Shown in pieces: positions 31,225 through 40,622 of a DNA stretch of 64,000 nucleotides. The stretch is from Marinococcus luteus_A (GTDB taxonomy: Bacteria; Bacillota; Bacilli; Bacillales; Marinococcaceae). The stretch covers positions 124,001-188,000 of the forward strand of contig NZ_JAXRUV010000006.1 in assembly GCF_034497705.1 (NCBI RefSeq). The letters are read 5' to 3'. Under the pieces are notes generated by a model that was given only the letters and a program-made list of their open reading frames with translations, was not told the DNA's origin and made no database searches. Each line of letters opens with the position of its first letter. Positions within the stretch are counted from its first letter, which is position 1. The position numbers were made by a program, and so were the translations under genes.

Positions 31225-31257
31225 AATAACCACTTTCTTTTACGAAAAGTGGTTATT
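31225..31257 (-). terminator. Terminator of polA-mutM-coaE
   Basis: AATAACCACTTT and AAAGTGGTTATT form a 12-base stem followed on the minus strand by a long T-run, nine bases after the coaE stop. Confidence 0.9.
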
Positions 31258-31266
31258 CAGACATCT

Positions 31267-31860
31267 TTATTTTATTTTCCATTGATGAAGCAGCTCGTTC
31301 ACCTGGGTTTTTGTTTCCTTCTCTGTACCCGAATTATCGATCACTGCATCTGCCAGGTCTCTTTTTTCTTCGAGGGGCATTTGCGATTTGATTCTCGCAG
31401 CCGCATCTTCTTCCCCCCGGCCGTCACGCTCCACGAGCCGCTGCTTTTGTGTTGCTTCGTTGACATAAACGACGATAATGCGGTCGACCAGAAAATTTAA
31501 ATTGTTTTCGAGCAGAAGCGGAATATCGAGCACGACATGTTCATTTCCTTCACGTACGAGATCATCCCGTTTGCTCATCATGCGCTGCCTGACAGCCGGA
31601 TGAATAATTTGATTAAGCACCTGGCGTTTTTCAGTATCATTAAAAATGACAGAGCCTAATTTTTTTCTGTCAAGCGTTCCATCAAACTGGAGGATTTCCG
31701 GACCGAAGTGCTCAATAATCTGCTCCAGGGCAGGCTCCCCCGGCTCCACCACTTCCCGTGAAATCACATCAGCATCAATCACGGGGAGGCCCTGCTCCCG
31801 CAGAGCGTCTGCCACCAGTGACTTACCGCTTGCTATTCCGCCTGTAAGGCCGATAACCAT
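31267..31860 (-). CDS. coaE: Dephospho-CoA kinase
   Basis: This 197-residue enzyme phosphorylates dephospho-CoA, the last step of coenzyme A synthesis. The P-loop GLTGGIASGKS is at the N-terminus, followed by DADVISREVVEPG and the lid region RIKSQMPLEEKRDLAD. The ATG follows GGAGGGG, and the first nine codons overlap the end of mutM. It is the last gene of polA-mutM-coaE. Confidence 0.96.
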   Translation of the reverse strand: MVIGLTGGIASGKSLVADALREQGLPVIDADVISREVVEPGEPALEQIIEHFGPEILQFDGTLDRKKLGSVIFNDTEKRQVLNQIIHPAVRQRMMSKRDDLVREGNEHVVLDIPLLLENNLNFLVDRIIVVYVNEATQKQRLVERDGRGEEDAAARIKSQMPLEEKRDLADAVIDNSGTEKETKTQVNELLHQWKIK

Positions 31861-32696
31861 TCCGTCCCCTCCTTCGTCTGGCAGACTGGACAGTAGTGCG
31901 TGCCCCGGCCCGCTACTACAGCCCGCTCAATTTCATGACTGCATACCTTGCAAGGCTCCCCTTTTCTTCCATATACAAACAGATTTAATTGAAAAGCGCC
32001 GGCCTGCCCGTCTCCATTCACATAGGAGCGGACCGTGCTTCCTCCCTGTTTCACTGCTTCTTCAATCACTTCTGCTATCTGCTTTCGAAGAATTTCTATC
32101 ACAGGCTTTTCAAGTCCTGCGGCCGGAGCTTCCGGCAAAACACCTGCCCGGAACAGCGCTTCATCCACATAAATGTTTCCAAGCCCCGCAATAATTGATT
32201 GGTCGAGCAGTACCGCCTTAATACTGCGTGAAGTTTTTTGAAACCGGGCGTACAGGTAGTCAGCGGTAAAAGAAGCGTCACGATAAGGCTCCGCCCCGAG
32301 CTGGTTCAGCGGTTTTTCGTTCCACTCCTCTCCGCGGTTAAACACGTGCATCGTGCCGAATTTACGTACGTCACGATAGCGGAGCTCCGTACCGTCGGTG
32401 AAATGAAAGCGCACATGCGTATGTTTATCCGGCCCCCCACCATCACTCCATTCGTAACGTCCTTCCATACGCAAGTGAGAAACAACAGCCAGATCTTCAA
32501 GATAAATCACTAAAAATTTCCCTTTACGGTGCACGCGTTCAATTGTCTTTCCCCCAAGCATCATTGAAAAGGCTTCATGGTCATCGGGGCGTTTAATAAT
32601 ATTAGGCCAATATACTTTCACGGTCTCCACCGTTTTTCCAACAGCCGTGTCTTCCAGATTCCGCCGGACCGTTTCAACTTCCGGTAGTTCAGGCAT
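31833..32696 (-). CDS. mutM: Formamidopyrimidine-DNA glycosylase
   Basis: This 287-residue bifunctional glycosylase/lyase removes 8-oxoguanine and formamidopyrimidines. The N-terminal PELPEVE carries the catalytic proline (Pro2 after Met removal) and Glu3. The C-terminal zinc finger CKVCSHEIERAVVAGRGTHYCPVCQ is complete. It starts 12 bases after the polA stop and overlaps coaE by 28 bases. The ytaF gene found between mutM and coaE in B. subtilis is missing. Confidence 0.97.
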   Translation of the reverse strand: MPELPEVETVRRNLEDTAVGKTVETVKVYWPNIIKRPDDHEAFSMMLGGKTIERVHRKGKFLVIYLEDLAVVSHLRMEGRYEWSDGGGPDKHTHVRFHFTDGTELRYRDVRKFGTMHVFNRGEEWNEKPLNQLGAEPYRDASFTADYLYARFQKTSRSIKAVLLDQSIIAGLGNIYVDEALFRAGVLPEAPAAGLEKPVIEILRKQIAEVIEEAVKQGGSTVRSYVNGDGQAGAFQLNLFVYGRKGEPCKVCSHEIERAVVAGRGTHYCPVCQTKEGTEWLSALQAE

Positions 32697-32708
32697 CTTT
32701 CTCTCTCC

Positions 32709-35333
32709 TTATTTCGCATCATACCATGTCGGACCCTGGGCCACATCTGCTTTTAAAGGCACCGACAGTTCAATTGTCTGCTCCATCAGCTCCGGCACAA
32801 GCTCCTGCATGGTTTTCACTTCATTTTCGGGCACCTCAAAGATTAATTCGTCGTGTACCTGCAGCAGCAGGCGGCTGTTCAGGCCTTTTTCTTCAAGGGC
32901 TTTGCTTACATCCACCATCGCTTTTTTAATAATATCAGCTGCAGTACCCTGAATAGGAGTGTTCATAGCTGTTCTTTCCGCAAAGCTGCGCTGGTTAAAG
33001 TTGCGGCTGTTCATGTCGGGCAGGTACCTGCGGCGGTGCAGAAGTGTCGTCACAAACCCGTCGCGCCTCGCTTCATCCTTAATCTCATTCATGTAATTCT
33101 GCACGTTGGGATAGCTTTTTAAATAGGTCTCAATAAATTCTTTCGCTTCGTTTCTCGTGATGCCAAGGCTCTGCGAAAGGCCGTAATCCGAAATGCCATA
33201 AACGATTCCGAAGTTTACAGCTTTTGCGCTTCTGCGCATGTTGGATGTCACTTCGTCGTGCCCTACGCCAAACACATCCATCGCAGTTTTTGTGTGAATG
33301 TCCATATTGTTTTGGAAAGCTCCCTTGAGCCCCTCATCATCTGCAATATGGGCAAGTACCCGGAGTTCAATCTGCGAATAGTCTGCCGATAAAATAGACC
33401 ACCCGGATTCTGAAGGTATGAAAGCCTTCCGGATACGCCTGCCTTCTTCAAGGCGGATGGGGATGTTCTGCAGATTCGGCTCGGTAGAACTCAGCCGTCC
33501 TGTCTGCGTAATCGCCTGGTTGAACATCGTATGGATTTTGCCCGTAGTTGGGTGGATCACCTTTAACAGCCCTTCAATATACGTGGAGCGCAGCTTCGAA
33601 ATCTGGCGGTACAGCAACAGACTCGGGATAATTTCATGCTGATCACTCAGCTTTTCGAGCACATCCGCCGACGTGGAGTAGCCGGTTTTCGTCTTCTTAA
33701 TAGCCGGCAGCCCGAGCTCTTCAAACAGAATCGGTCCAAGCTGCTTCGGCGAATTAATGTTAAATTCACGCCCGGCTTGTTTATAAATTTCTTTTTCAAG
33801 CTCTGTGAGACGGCCGTCCAGCTCATCACCGATCACCTCAAGCTGCTGACGGTCCACAGAGATGCCCTGAGTTTCCATCTGTCCGAGTACAAGCGACAGC
33901 GGCATTTCGAGCTCCTTAAACAGTTCGAGCTGCTCGTTCTGCTTTAAGTCCTCTTCAATTTTCCCCTGCAGACGGTAGACGGCTTCACCTTTCCGGATCA
34001 GATGCTCTGCCAGCACTTCTTCCTCCGGTTTCGTACGTTTGGCGCCTTTGCCGTAAACGGCTTCGTCAGTGTCCACCACCTGCAGATTCCGGCGCTTGGC
34101 TATATCAGACACGTGATGCGAAGATACGGAAGGATCAATTAAATAGGAGGCTATAAGCGTATCATGGGTGATGCCCCGGAGTTCTACGCCTTTCCACCCG
34201 AGAGCGACGACAGCACGCTTTGTATCAAACGTATATTTTTCTTTGGATTCGTCTTTAGCCCATTTCTGGAATGCTTCACTCTGCAGTGCATCTTCTGTGG
34301 AAATAAAATAACGTCCAGTTTCATTAATAACCGCTATGCCCCAGACACTTCCGTGGTGATAATTTTCTTCAGGCACTTCCACCACCAGGGCCGACGGGGA
34401 GACGAGCATATCCTCCTGCACGTCTGTCACATGCTTGTAGGCCAGCTCATCGAAGGTCTGCTGCGCTTCATCAACGTCATCAAATTTGTTTAACAGCGTT
34501 TGGAACTCAAGCTCGCGGAAAAGATCTGTCACTTCTTTCACGTCATATTCCTCATGCTTTAACTGCTGAAGCTCCAAATCAAGCGGCGTGTTCCGGTAAA
34601 TAATAGCGAGTTCTTTGCTCATTTTCGCCTGTTCCTTGTTTTCTTCGAGCCGTTCCTTCATTTTCTTCCCGGAAATTTTATCAATGGACTCCAGCACTTT
34701 ATCTACGGAGCCATACTCCTGTAAAAGCTTTAATGCAGTTTTTTCCCCAATCCCGGGCACGCCAGGAATATTATCCGAGCTGTCTCCCATAAGTCCCTTC
34801 ATATCAGTAATCTGAAGAGGAGCAAGGCCATAGCGCTCCTGAATCGCGTCTGGATCATACAGTTCGGTATTTGTTATTCCTTTTTTGATAAAGGAAACGT
34901 GCACGTGAGGACTGACCAGCTGCAGCAGGTCCCGGTCGCCAGTATAGATGCGTACGTCCCAGTTTTCCTCCTCGGCCTGTTTCGAAAGGGTGCCGATAAT
35001 ATCATCTGCTTCATAGTTTTCCTTTTCGATATAAGGAACTTTAAAAACGTCCAGCACTTCACGAATGACTGGAAGCTGTTCGGATAACTCAGAAGGGGTC
35101 TTTTCCCGGCCGGATTTATACTCGCTGTAAGTATCGTGGCGGAAGGTTGTTTTTCCGGCATCAAAGGCCACCAGCACGTGGCTTGGCTCCTCATCCTCCA
35201 GAATTTTTAAAAGCATGGTTGTAAAGCCGTAAATCGCATTTGTATAAACGCCTTTATCGTTATTTAAAAGAGGCAGGGCAAAAAAGGCCCGGTAAGCAAT
35301 ACTGTTTCCATCCAATAACACTAGTTTACTCAA
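32709..35333 (-). CDS. polA: DNA polymerase I
   Basis: This 874-residue repair and Okazaki-fragment polymerase has the N-terminal 5'-3' exonuclease (about 1-290, with LLDGNSIAYRAFFALP and GDSSDNIPGVPGIGEKTA). The 3'-5' exonuclease-like domain (about 300-470) lacks the DxE metal ligands of the active enzymes, as in other Bacillus PolA. The polymerase domain (about 480-874) contains SADYSQIELRVLAH, RRSAKAVNFGIVYG and LLQVHDELIFE. It heads polA-mutM-coaE behind its own promoter. Confidence 0.98.
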   Translation of the reverse strand: MSKLVLLDGNSIAYRAFFALPLLNNDKGVYTNAIYGFTTMLLKILEDEEPSHVLVAFDAGKTTFRHDTYSEYKSGREKTPSELSEQLPVIREVLDVFKVPYIEKENYEADDIIGTLSKQAEEENWDVRIYTGDRDLLQLVSPHVHVSFIKKGITNTELYDPDAIQERYGLAPLQITDMKGLMGDSSDNIPGVPGIGEKTALKLLQEYGSVDKVLESIDKISGKKMKERLEENKEQAKMSKELAIIYRNTPLDLELQQLKHEEYDVKEVTDLFRELEFQTLLNKFDDVDEAQQTFDELAYKHVTDVQEDMLVSPSALVVEVPEENYHHGSVWGIAVINETGRYFISTEDALQSEAFQKWAKDESKEKYTFDTKRAVVALGWKGVELRGITHDTLIASYLIDPSVSSHHVSDIAKRRNLQVVDTDEAVYGKGAKRTKPEEEVLAEHLIRKGEAVYRLQGKIEEDLKQNEQLELFKELEMPLSLVLGQMETQGISVDRQQLEVIGDELDGRLTELEKEIYKQAGREFNINSPKQLGPILFEELGLPAIKKTKTGYSTSADVLEKLSDQHEIIPSLLLYRQISKLRSTYIEGLLKVIHPTTGKIHTMFNQAITQTGRLSSTEPNLQNIPIRLEEGRRIRKAFIPSESGWSILSADYSQIELRVLAHIADDEGLKGAFQNNMDIHTKTAMDVFGVGHDEVTSNMRRSAKAVNFGIVYGISDYGLSQSLGITRNEAKEFIETYLKSYPNVQNYMNEIKDEARRDGFVTTLLHRRRYLPDMNSRNFNQRSFAERTAMNTPIQGTAADIIKKAMVDVSKALEEKGLNSRLLLQVHDELIFEVPENEVKTMQELVPELMEQTIELSVPLKADVAQGPTWYDAK

Positions 35334-35412
35334 ATCATTGTCCTCCTTATTACAAAAAGCCGAAACGGCTTCTTATGTACATCATCAAGCGGGCTTTCAC
35401 GTTCATCGTTAT

Positions 35413-35441
35413 ATTTTATCATACACCGCGGACAGCGTCAG
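35413..35441 (-). promoter_or_regulatory. Promoter of polA-mutM-coaE
   Basis: CTGACG at 35436-35441 and TAAAAT at 35413-35418 (minus strand) are 17 bases apart, about 80 bases upstream of polA. Confidence 0.55.
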
Positions 35442-35470
35442 AATGTCTACCTGAAAAAAGCATAAAAAAA

Positions 35471-35498
35471 GAACGAAAGCCAAGGGGTGCTTTCGTTC
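35471..35498 (-). terminator. Terminator of phoPR
   Basis: GAACGAAAGC and GCTTTCGTTC form a perfect ten-base stem followed by TTTTTTT on the minus strand. It lies about 100 bases after the phoR stop and upstream of the polA promoter. Confidence 0.9.
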
Positions 35499-35595
35499 CA
35501 GAGGGGATGCAGCCCGCTGCAAAAACAAGCAGCAGACGAAAACCCGTTCGACCACTATATTATAGCGTAAATGTAAATAGGTCGTTTACCGGAGG

Positions 35596-37377
35596 TTAAG
35601 AATTTGTAAATTCTTCTTCTACGGGCTGTCTTTCTCCCGGAAAACGCAGTGTGAATACCGTTCCTTCACCTCTCGTGCTGTTCACTTCGATACGGCCGCC
35701 GTGGGCGTCCGTAAGATGTTTAACAATGGCAAGCCCGAGCCCGGTGCCGCCCGAACCGCGGCTTCTCGCTTTATCAACACGATAGAATCGCTCAAAAATA
35801 CGGGGCAGCTGCTCGGGACTGATACCGATGCCGTTGTCTTCCACTTCAAGCACTACTTCCTCTCCTTCTTTAAACAGCCGAACCTGCACTTCCCCGCCTT
35901 CTTTTGTGTAAATAATAGCGTTATTGACCAGGTTAATAATAATCTGTTTCAACCGGGCTTCATCACCGTCCATATAAATCCCTGCATCCACACGCGAAGT
36001 AAGCAGCAAATGCTTATCAATCGCTTTAGGTTCAAGCAGGCGGACGGCTTCTGCTGCCGTATTGCTCACATCGAATCGTGCCCGGTTCAATTCAAAATAG
36101 TCCTGCTCAATTCTTGAAAGCTCCAAAAGATCACTAATTAAATCCTGAAGCCGGTCACTTTCTTTCCAAATAATATCCAGAAACTGCCTGCTTAGCGCTT
36201 CGTCATGCATAGCCCCGTCCAGGAGTGTTTCGGTAAAGCCTTTCACGGAAGTAACCGGCGTTTTTAATTCGTGTGATACGTTCGCGACAAAATCTTTTCG
36301 CACTTCCTCCAGCTTTTTCAGCTCTGTAATATCATGCAGCACAAGCACGATGCCGCGCAGCTCATCTTTTTCCCCCAGTACCGGAGCGCCGTAGACATGG
36401 AAAAAACGCACTTCAAGTTCATGAAGCATTTGTACAGTAGAACTGGATCGGCTCTCCGTTAAAAATATCTTCTGGATAAGCTTAATGATTTCTTTCTCGT
36501 CCATCGCTTCATAGTACAGCAAATCGAGCCACTGGCTTGTGTCTTCTTTAAAAATCCGTGCACAGTAGGCATTCATCAACGTAATTTCGCCACGGCTGTT
36601 TATAAACACCAGGCCGCTCTCCATCGTATTGATCAGCGTTTCAAGCCGTTCCTGCTGCTCCTGGTTTTCCTTTGTTACACTTTCAAGATTAAATGCGAGC
36701 ACATTAATCGAACGGGTCAGCTGACCGACTTCATCCTGCGTACTTCCGTAAGCTCTGGCGCTGAAATTTCCTTTAGCCAGTTCATTGGCTGTTTTTGTAG
36801 CCTGAGTGATCGGTTTCGTCAACTGATTTGTCACTTTTGTTGTAATATATAAAATGATCAGAAGCGCGATACCAAAGCTGCCAATTAACGTCCCCCAGAT
36901 CAGCCAATTGATCGCATTGATTCGCTCCACCGGAATCGCAAGCCTCATATAATACGTATCATTTTCATACGAAAATGGCACTGCGTAATACAGAAGCTCT
37001 GCTTCCAGCGTATTGCTGTAACGGATGTTACTTCCTTCTCCGCTTTCGCGGGCGTCTTCTATTTCCGGACGCCCGAAATGATTGTCTAGCTCCTCTGATT
37101 CAGCTTCCGTTTCCCCAATAACCTCGCCGGTTTCATTAATAATCGTCACGCGTACATCCAGCTGGCTGCTGATATTCTGTGCCAGCGCTTCCCAGCTTTC
37201 TTCATTTCGTTCTTCAGCAATCGAGGCGGAAAGGTTGGCCTCTCTTTCCAGACTGTTCTCGAGTTCATCCACGTAAAGAGAACGCACAATCTGCCCGATA
37301 ATAAGCCCGACGACGGTCAAAACGATTAAAATAATCGCCATCAGAGCTACAATCAGGCGGGTACGGAATCGCCTCAT
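35596..37377 (-). CDS. phoR: Phosphate-responsive sensor histidine kinase PhoR
   Basis: This 593-residue membrane kinase phosphorylates PhoP when phosphate is scarce. Two membrane segments (about 10-30 and 158-178) flank an extracytoplasmic domain of about 125 residues, rich in Glu. A HAMP linker (about 179-232) and a PAS domain (about 243-355) precede the dimerisation helix with His369 in VSHELKTP. The ATPase has NLVNNAI near 482, DNGIGIS near 514 and GGTGLGLA near 543. It overlaps phoP by four bases (ATGA). The name rests on synteny with B. subtilis mdh-phoP-phoR-polA. Confidence 0.94.
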   Translation of the reverse strand: MRRFRTRLIVALMAIILIVLTVVGLIIGQIVRSLYVDELENSLEREANLSASIAEERNEESWEALAQNISSQLDVRVTIINETGEVIGETEAESEELDNHFGRPEIEDARESGEGSNIRYSNTLEAELLYYAVPFSYENDTYYMRLAIPVERINAINWLIWGTLIGSFGIALLIILYITTKVTNQLTKPITQATKTANELAKGNFSARAYGSTQDEVGQLTRSINVLAFNLESVTKENQEQQERLETLINTMESGLVFINSRGEITLMNAYCARIFKEDTSQWLDLLYYEAMDEKEIIKLIQKIFLTESRSSSTVQMLHELEVRFFHVYGAPVLGEKDELRGIVLVLHDITELKKLEEVRKDFVANVSHELKTPVTSVKGFTETLLDGAMHDEALSRQFLDIIWKESDRLQDLISDLLELSRIEQDYFELNRARFDVSNTAAEAVRLLEPKAIDKHLLLTSRVDAGIYMDGDEARLKQIIINLVNNAIIYTKEGGEVQVRLFKEGEEVVLEVEDNGIGISPEQLPRIFERFYRVDKARSRGSGGTGLGLAIVKHLTDAHGGRIEVNSTRGEGTVFTLRFPGERQPVEEEFTNS

Positions 37378-38084
37378 GCAGGTGCCGGCTCCTCAAATTT
37401 ATAGCCTAAACCGCGAACCGTTTTGATGTATACCGGTTTTTTCGTATTCGGTTCAATTTTTTCACGCAGATGACTGATATGTACATCAACTATCCTCGTA
37501 TCCCCTACAAATTCGTAATTCCATACAGCATTCAACAGCTGGTCACGCGTAAGTACCCGTCCCTTATGGTTAATTAAGTACACGAGCAGTTCAAATTCCT
37601 TCGGCGTCAGCTCAAGCGCTTCTTCTTTCACGTACGCCTCATAATTCTCCGGATATACTGTTAAGTGACCGATGCTTTTTCTTTCTATTTTTTCCATTTC
37701 AATTTCCTGCCCGGAGTAGTCCACTCTGCGCATGATCGCCTTGACGCGGGCCACCAGCTCTCGCGGACTGAACGGCTTTGTCATATAATCATCGGCACCA
37801 AGTTCAAGACCGAGCACTTTATCAAATTCTTCGTCTTTTGCCGTCAGCATCAAAATTGGAACCTGAATCTTTTCTGTCCGGATTTTCCGGCACACTTCGA
37901 GACCGTCGATTTCTGGAATCATTAGATCGAGCACAATTAAATCGTACTTTACCTCCTGTGCTTTCCGGAGTGCTTCCACGCCGTCATAAGCTGTATCCAC
38001 TGTGTATCCCGACTGCTCGAGATTGTATTTTAACAGCGTTACAATGGATTCTTCATCGTCTACTACCAATAACCGTGTTGCCAT
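37374..38084 (-). CDS. phoP: Response regulator PhoP
   Basis: This 236-residue OmpR-class regulator has a receiver domain with the phospho-acceptor Asp53 in LIVLDLMIP and the conserved LTAKD. A winged-helix DNA-binding domain from about residue 130 follows (LTPKEFELLVYL, RIVDVHISHLREKIE). ATG 38084 is chosen because CGGAGGG precedes it; the frame extends upstream without a ribosome site. It has its own promoter and a hairpin in the leader. Confidence 0.95.
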   Translation of the reverse strand: MATRLLVVDDEESIVTLLKYNLEQSGYTVDTAYDGVEALRKAQEVKYDLIVLDLMIPEIDGLEVCRKIRTEKIQVPILMLTAKDEEFDKVLGLELGADDYMTKPFSPRELVARVKAIMRRVDYSGQEIEMEKIERKSIGHLTVYPENYEAYVKEEALELTPKEFELLVYLINHKGRVLTRDQLLNAVWNYEFVGDTRIVDVHISHLREKIEPNTKKPVYIKTVRGLGYKFEEPAPA

Positions 38085-38100
38085 AGGAACCCTCCGTTTC

Positions 38101-38122
38101 TCAGCGCCCCCCTTGGCGCTGA
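38101..38122 (-). other. Leader hairpin of phoP
   Basis: TCAGCGCC and GGCGCTGA form a perfect eight-base stem ending about 7 bases upstream of the phoP ribosome site. There is no T-run after it, so it may protect the transcript or affect ribosome access. Confidence 0.5.
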
Positions 38123-38155
38123 TTATTTTCCCGAGCTGCTGCATCTGTCACATTC

Positions 38156-38185
38156 ATCATACTATAAGCGAGTCACACAGCTCAA
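38156..38185 (-). promoter_or_regulatory. Promoter of phoPR
   Basis: TTGAGC at 38180-38185 and TATGAT at 38156-38161 (minus strand) are 18 bases apart, about 70 bases upstream of phoP. Confidence 0.55.
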
Positions 38186-38219
38186 TGTTTATCGCTTTTT
38201 CTCCTGCAGGCATAAAAAA

Positions 38220-38242
38220 GCTGCCTGTATCATACAGACAGC
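38220..38242 (-). terminator. Terminator of citZ-icd-mdh
   Basis: GCTGTCTGTAT and ATACAGGCAGC pair with one mismatch on the minus strand, followed by TTTTTTATG. It lies 14 bases after the mdh stop. Confidence 0.85.
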
Positions 38243-38255
38243 CTACAGCACTTCT

Positions 38256-39200
38256 TTAATCGTTCGGTAATGCCTTCATGACATCACGAACAGAATCAGC
38301 AGAAGTATTCAATTGATTTTGTTCTTCATCTGTCAGCTCGAGCTCGATAATCTTTTCCAACCCGTTACCGCCAAGAATGGTCGGTACTCCGAGGTAAAGA
38401 TCATTATATCCATATTCGCCTTCAAGATAAGCAATAGATGGGAGCACTCGCTTTTTATCTTTTAAAATCGCTTCAACCATTTCCGTAAGAGCAGCGGCTG
38501 GGGCGTAATAAGCACTTCCATTACCAAGAAGCTGCACAATTTCCCCTCCGCCTTTGCGCGTTCGTTCAATGATTGCGTCAATACGTTCCTGGGATATGAG
38601 CTTAGTCAGCGGCACTCCGCCAGCGTTTGAGTAACGGATCAGCGGTACCATGTCATCTCCGTGGCCACCAAGAACGAATCCCTGGATGTCTTCAACGGAA
38701 ATGCCGGTCTCCTGGGCGACAAACGTACGGAAGCGTGCCGTATCGAGCACCCCGGACTGGCCGATAACACGGTTTTTAGGGAAGCCGGATTCTTTATACA
38801 CCGCATATGTCATTGCATCTGCCGGATTGGTGAGCACGACAATAATGCATTCAGGCGAATGTTTCACCACTTCTTTTGTGACAGATTTCATGATTTTTGC
38901 GTTTGTATTAATCAGATCATCCCGGCTCATTCCCGGCTTTCTTGCAATACCTGCTGTGATCACGACAATGTCCGATCCAGCTGTATCAGCGTAATCCGAT
39001 GTGCCGGTCACATTAACATCCGATCCGTTTACTGGAGTCGACTCGAGCATATCGAGTGCTTTCCCTTTTGTCGGTCCTTCATTGTCCGGGACGTCTACAA
39101 GCACTACATCCCCAAGCTCTTTCTGGGCAACCATAAGAGCCGTAGTAGCCCCTGTAAAACCGCCACCTATAACTGATACTTTTCTGCGCGTAATAGCCAT
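38256..39200 (-). CDS. mdh: Malate dehydrogenase
   Basis: This 314-residue NAD-dependent enzyme oxidises malate to oxaloacetate. It is the lactate-dehydrogenase-like type of Bacillus, with VIGGGFTGATTA at the nucleotide site, a ...VVITAGIARKPGMSRDDLI mobile loop carrying Arg residues, and the catalytic His in LGGHGDDMVPL. It is the third gene of citZ-icd-mdh, 29 bases after icd. Confidence 0.97.
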   Translation of the reverse strand: MAITRRKVSVIGGGFTGATTALMVAQKELGDVVLVDVPDNEGPTKGKALDMLESTPVNGSDVNVTGTSDYADTAGSDIVVITAGIARKPGMSRDDLINTNAKIMKSVTKEVVKHSPECIIVVLTNPADAMTYAVYKESGFPKNRVIGQSGVLDTARFRTFVAQETGISVEDIQGFVLGGHGDDMVPLIRYSNAGGVPLTKLISQERIDAIIERTRKGGGEIVQLLGNGSAYYAPAAALTEMVEAILKDKKRVLPSIAYLEGEYGYNDLYLGVPTILGGNGLEKIIELELTDEEQNQLNTSADSVRDVMKALPND

Positions 39201-39229
39201 GCATGCTCATCTCCTATCAATTGATTGGA

Positions 39230-40498
39230 TTACATATTGCTGATTAGAGCGTCACCGAACTCAGAGCACTTCACTTCTTTTGCTCCGTCCATCAGGCGGG
39301 CGAAGTCATAGGTGACGACTTTGCTTCCGATGGTTTTGTCCATGGATTGAAGCACAAGCTCGGCAGCTTCATTCCAGCCAAGGTGACGAAGCAGCAGTTC
39401 ACCGGAAAGGATAACAGAAGAAGGATTTACTTTATCCAGGCCGGCATATTTTGGCGCTGTGCCGTGTGTAGCCTCGAAAATAGCGTGTCCAGTCTCGTAG
39501 TTGATGTTGGCGCCCGGAGCGATACCAATGCCGCCAACCTGCGCAGCCAGCGCGTCGGAAACATAGTCTCCGTTTAAGTTCATAGTGGCTACTACATCAA
39601 ACTCTTTCGGACGTGTCAGAATCTGCTGCAGGAAGATGTCAGCAATAGCATCTTTTACGATGATTTTGCCTTCGCTTACCGCTTTATCCTGAGCAGCATT
39701 TCCTGCTTCCTTGCCTTCTTTTTCTACGATTTCATCATATTCGCGCCATGTGAAGACTTTATCGCCGAATTCACGCTCTGCAAGGTCGTAGCCCCAGTTT
39801 TTGAAGGAGCCTTCGGTAAACTTCATAATATTTCCTTTGTGTACGAGGGTTACACTTTCACGGCCTTCATCAAGCGCGTATTGAATAGAAGCACGGACGA
39901 GGCGCTCAGTACCTTCTCTGGAAACAGGCTTTACGCCGATACCGGATGTTTCAGGGAAACGGATGTTTTCGGAGCCCATTTCATTTTGCAGGAAGTCGAT
40001 GACTTTTTTCACTTCATCTGTGCCTTCCTGGAATTCAATACCGGCATAAATGTCCTCAGTGTTCTCACGGAAAATAACCATGTTAACGTCTTCCGGACGC
40101 TTTACCGGGGAAGGTACGCCTGTAAAGTGCTGTACCGGACGCAGGCACGTAAACAGGTCAAGCTTCTGGCGCAGCGCTACGTTCAGGGAACGGATGCCTC
40201 CACCGATAGGAGTGGTGAGCGGGCCTTTAATAGCGATTAAGTATTCACGGATAGCCTCCAGGGATTCTTCCGGGAGCCATTCGCCTGTTTTATCGTAAGC
40301 TTTCTGGCCTACAAGAATTTCTTTCCAGTGAATTTTCTTTTCACCGTTATAGGCTTTTTCTACAGCTGCATCCAATACTTTCTCTGCTGCAGCCCAGATG
40401 TCCGGGCCAATGCCGTCCCCTTCGATATAAGGGATAATTGGTTCGTTTGGCACCGTTAAATTACCATTATTAGTTTGAATTTTTTCTCCGTTAGACAT
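39230..40498 (-). CDS. icd: Isocitrate dehydrogenase (NADP)
   Basis: This 422-residue enzyme decarboxylates isocitrate to 2-oxoglutarate. The substrate-binding segment PLTTPIGGGIRSLNVALRQ contains the Ser/Asn/Arg contacts. In GTAPKYAG the Lys and Tyr that hold the 2'-phosphate of NADP are present, so NADP use is predicted. The length matches B. subtilis Icd. The ribosome site is AAAGGAGG. It lies between citZ and mdh. Confidence 0.97.
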   Translation of the reverse strand: MSNGEKIQTNNGNLTVPNEPIIPYIEGDGIGPDIWAAAEKVLDAAVEKAYNGEKKIHWKEILVGQKAYDKTGEWLPEESLEAIREYLIAIKGPLTTPIGGGIRSLNVALRQKLDLFTCLRPVQHFTGVPSPVKRPEDVNMVIFRENTEDIYAGIEFQEGTDEVKKVIDFLQNEMGSENIRFPETSGIGVKPVSREGTERLVRASIQYALDEGRESVTLVHKGNIMKFTEGSFKNWGYDLAEREFGDKVFTWREYDEIVEKEGKEAGNAAQDKAVSEGKIIVKDAIADIFLQQILTRPKEFDVVATMNLNGDYVSDALAAQVGGIGIAPGANINYETGHAIFEATHGTAPKYAGLDKVNPSSVILSGELLLRHLGWNEAAELVLQSMDKTIGSKVVTYDFARLMDGAKEVKCSEFGDALISNM

Positions 40499-40622
40499 AA
40501 AATAAATCCTCCTTTAATGTGATCAACTTTTCTTTTTTACCCAGACATCAAATCATACCCGGGACGCTGAATAAGCGGGAACAGGAAAACGAAGCACCTT
40601 TTTCCGCTTGCTTAACTCCAGC

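Noticed and set aside
32238..32513. Long open frames opposite mutM, polA, dnaE and other genes.
   Set aside because: They are antisense shadows of conserved coding regions and lack ribosome sites; the conserved proteins on the minus strand explain them.
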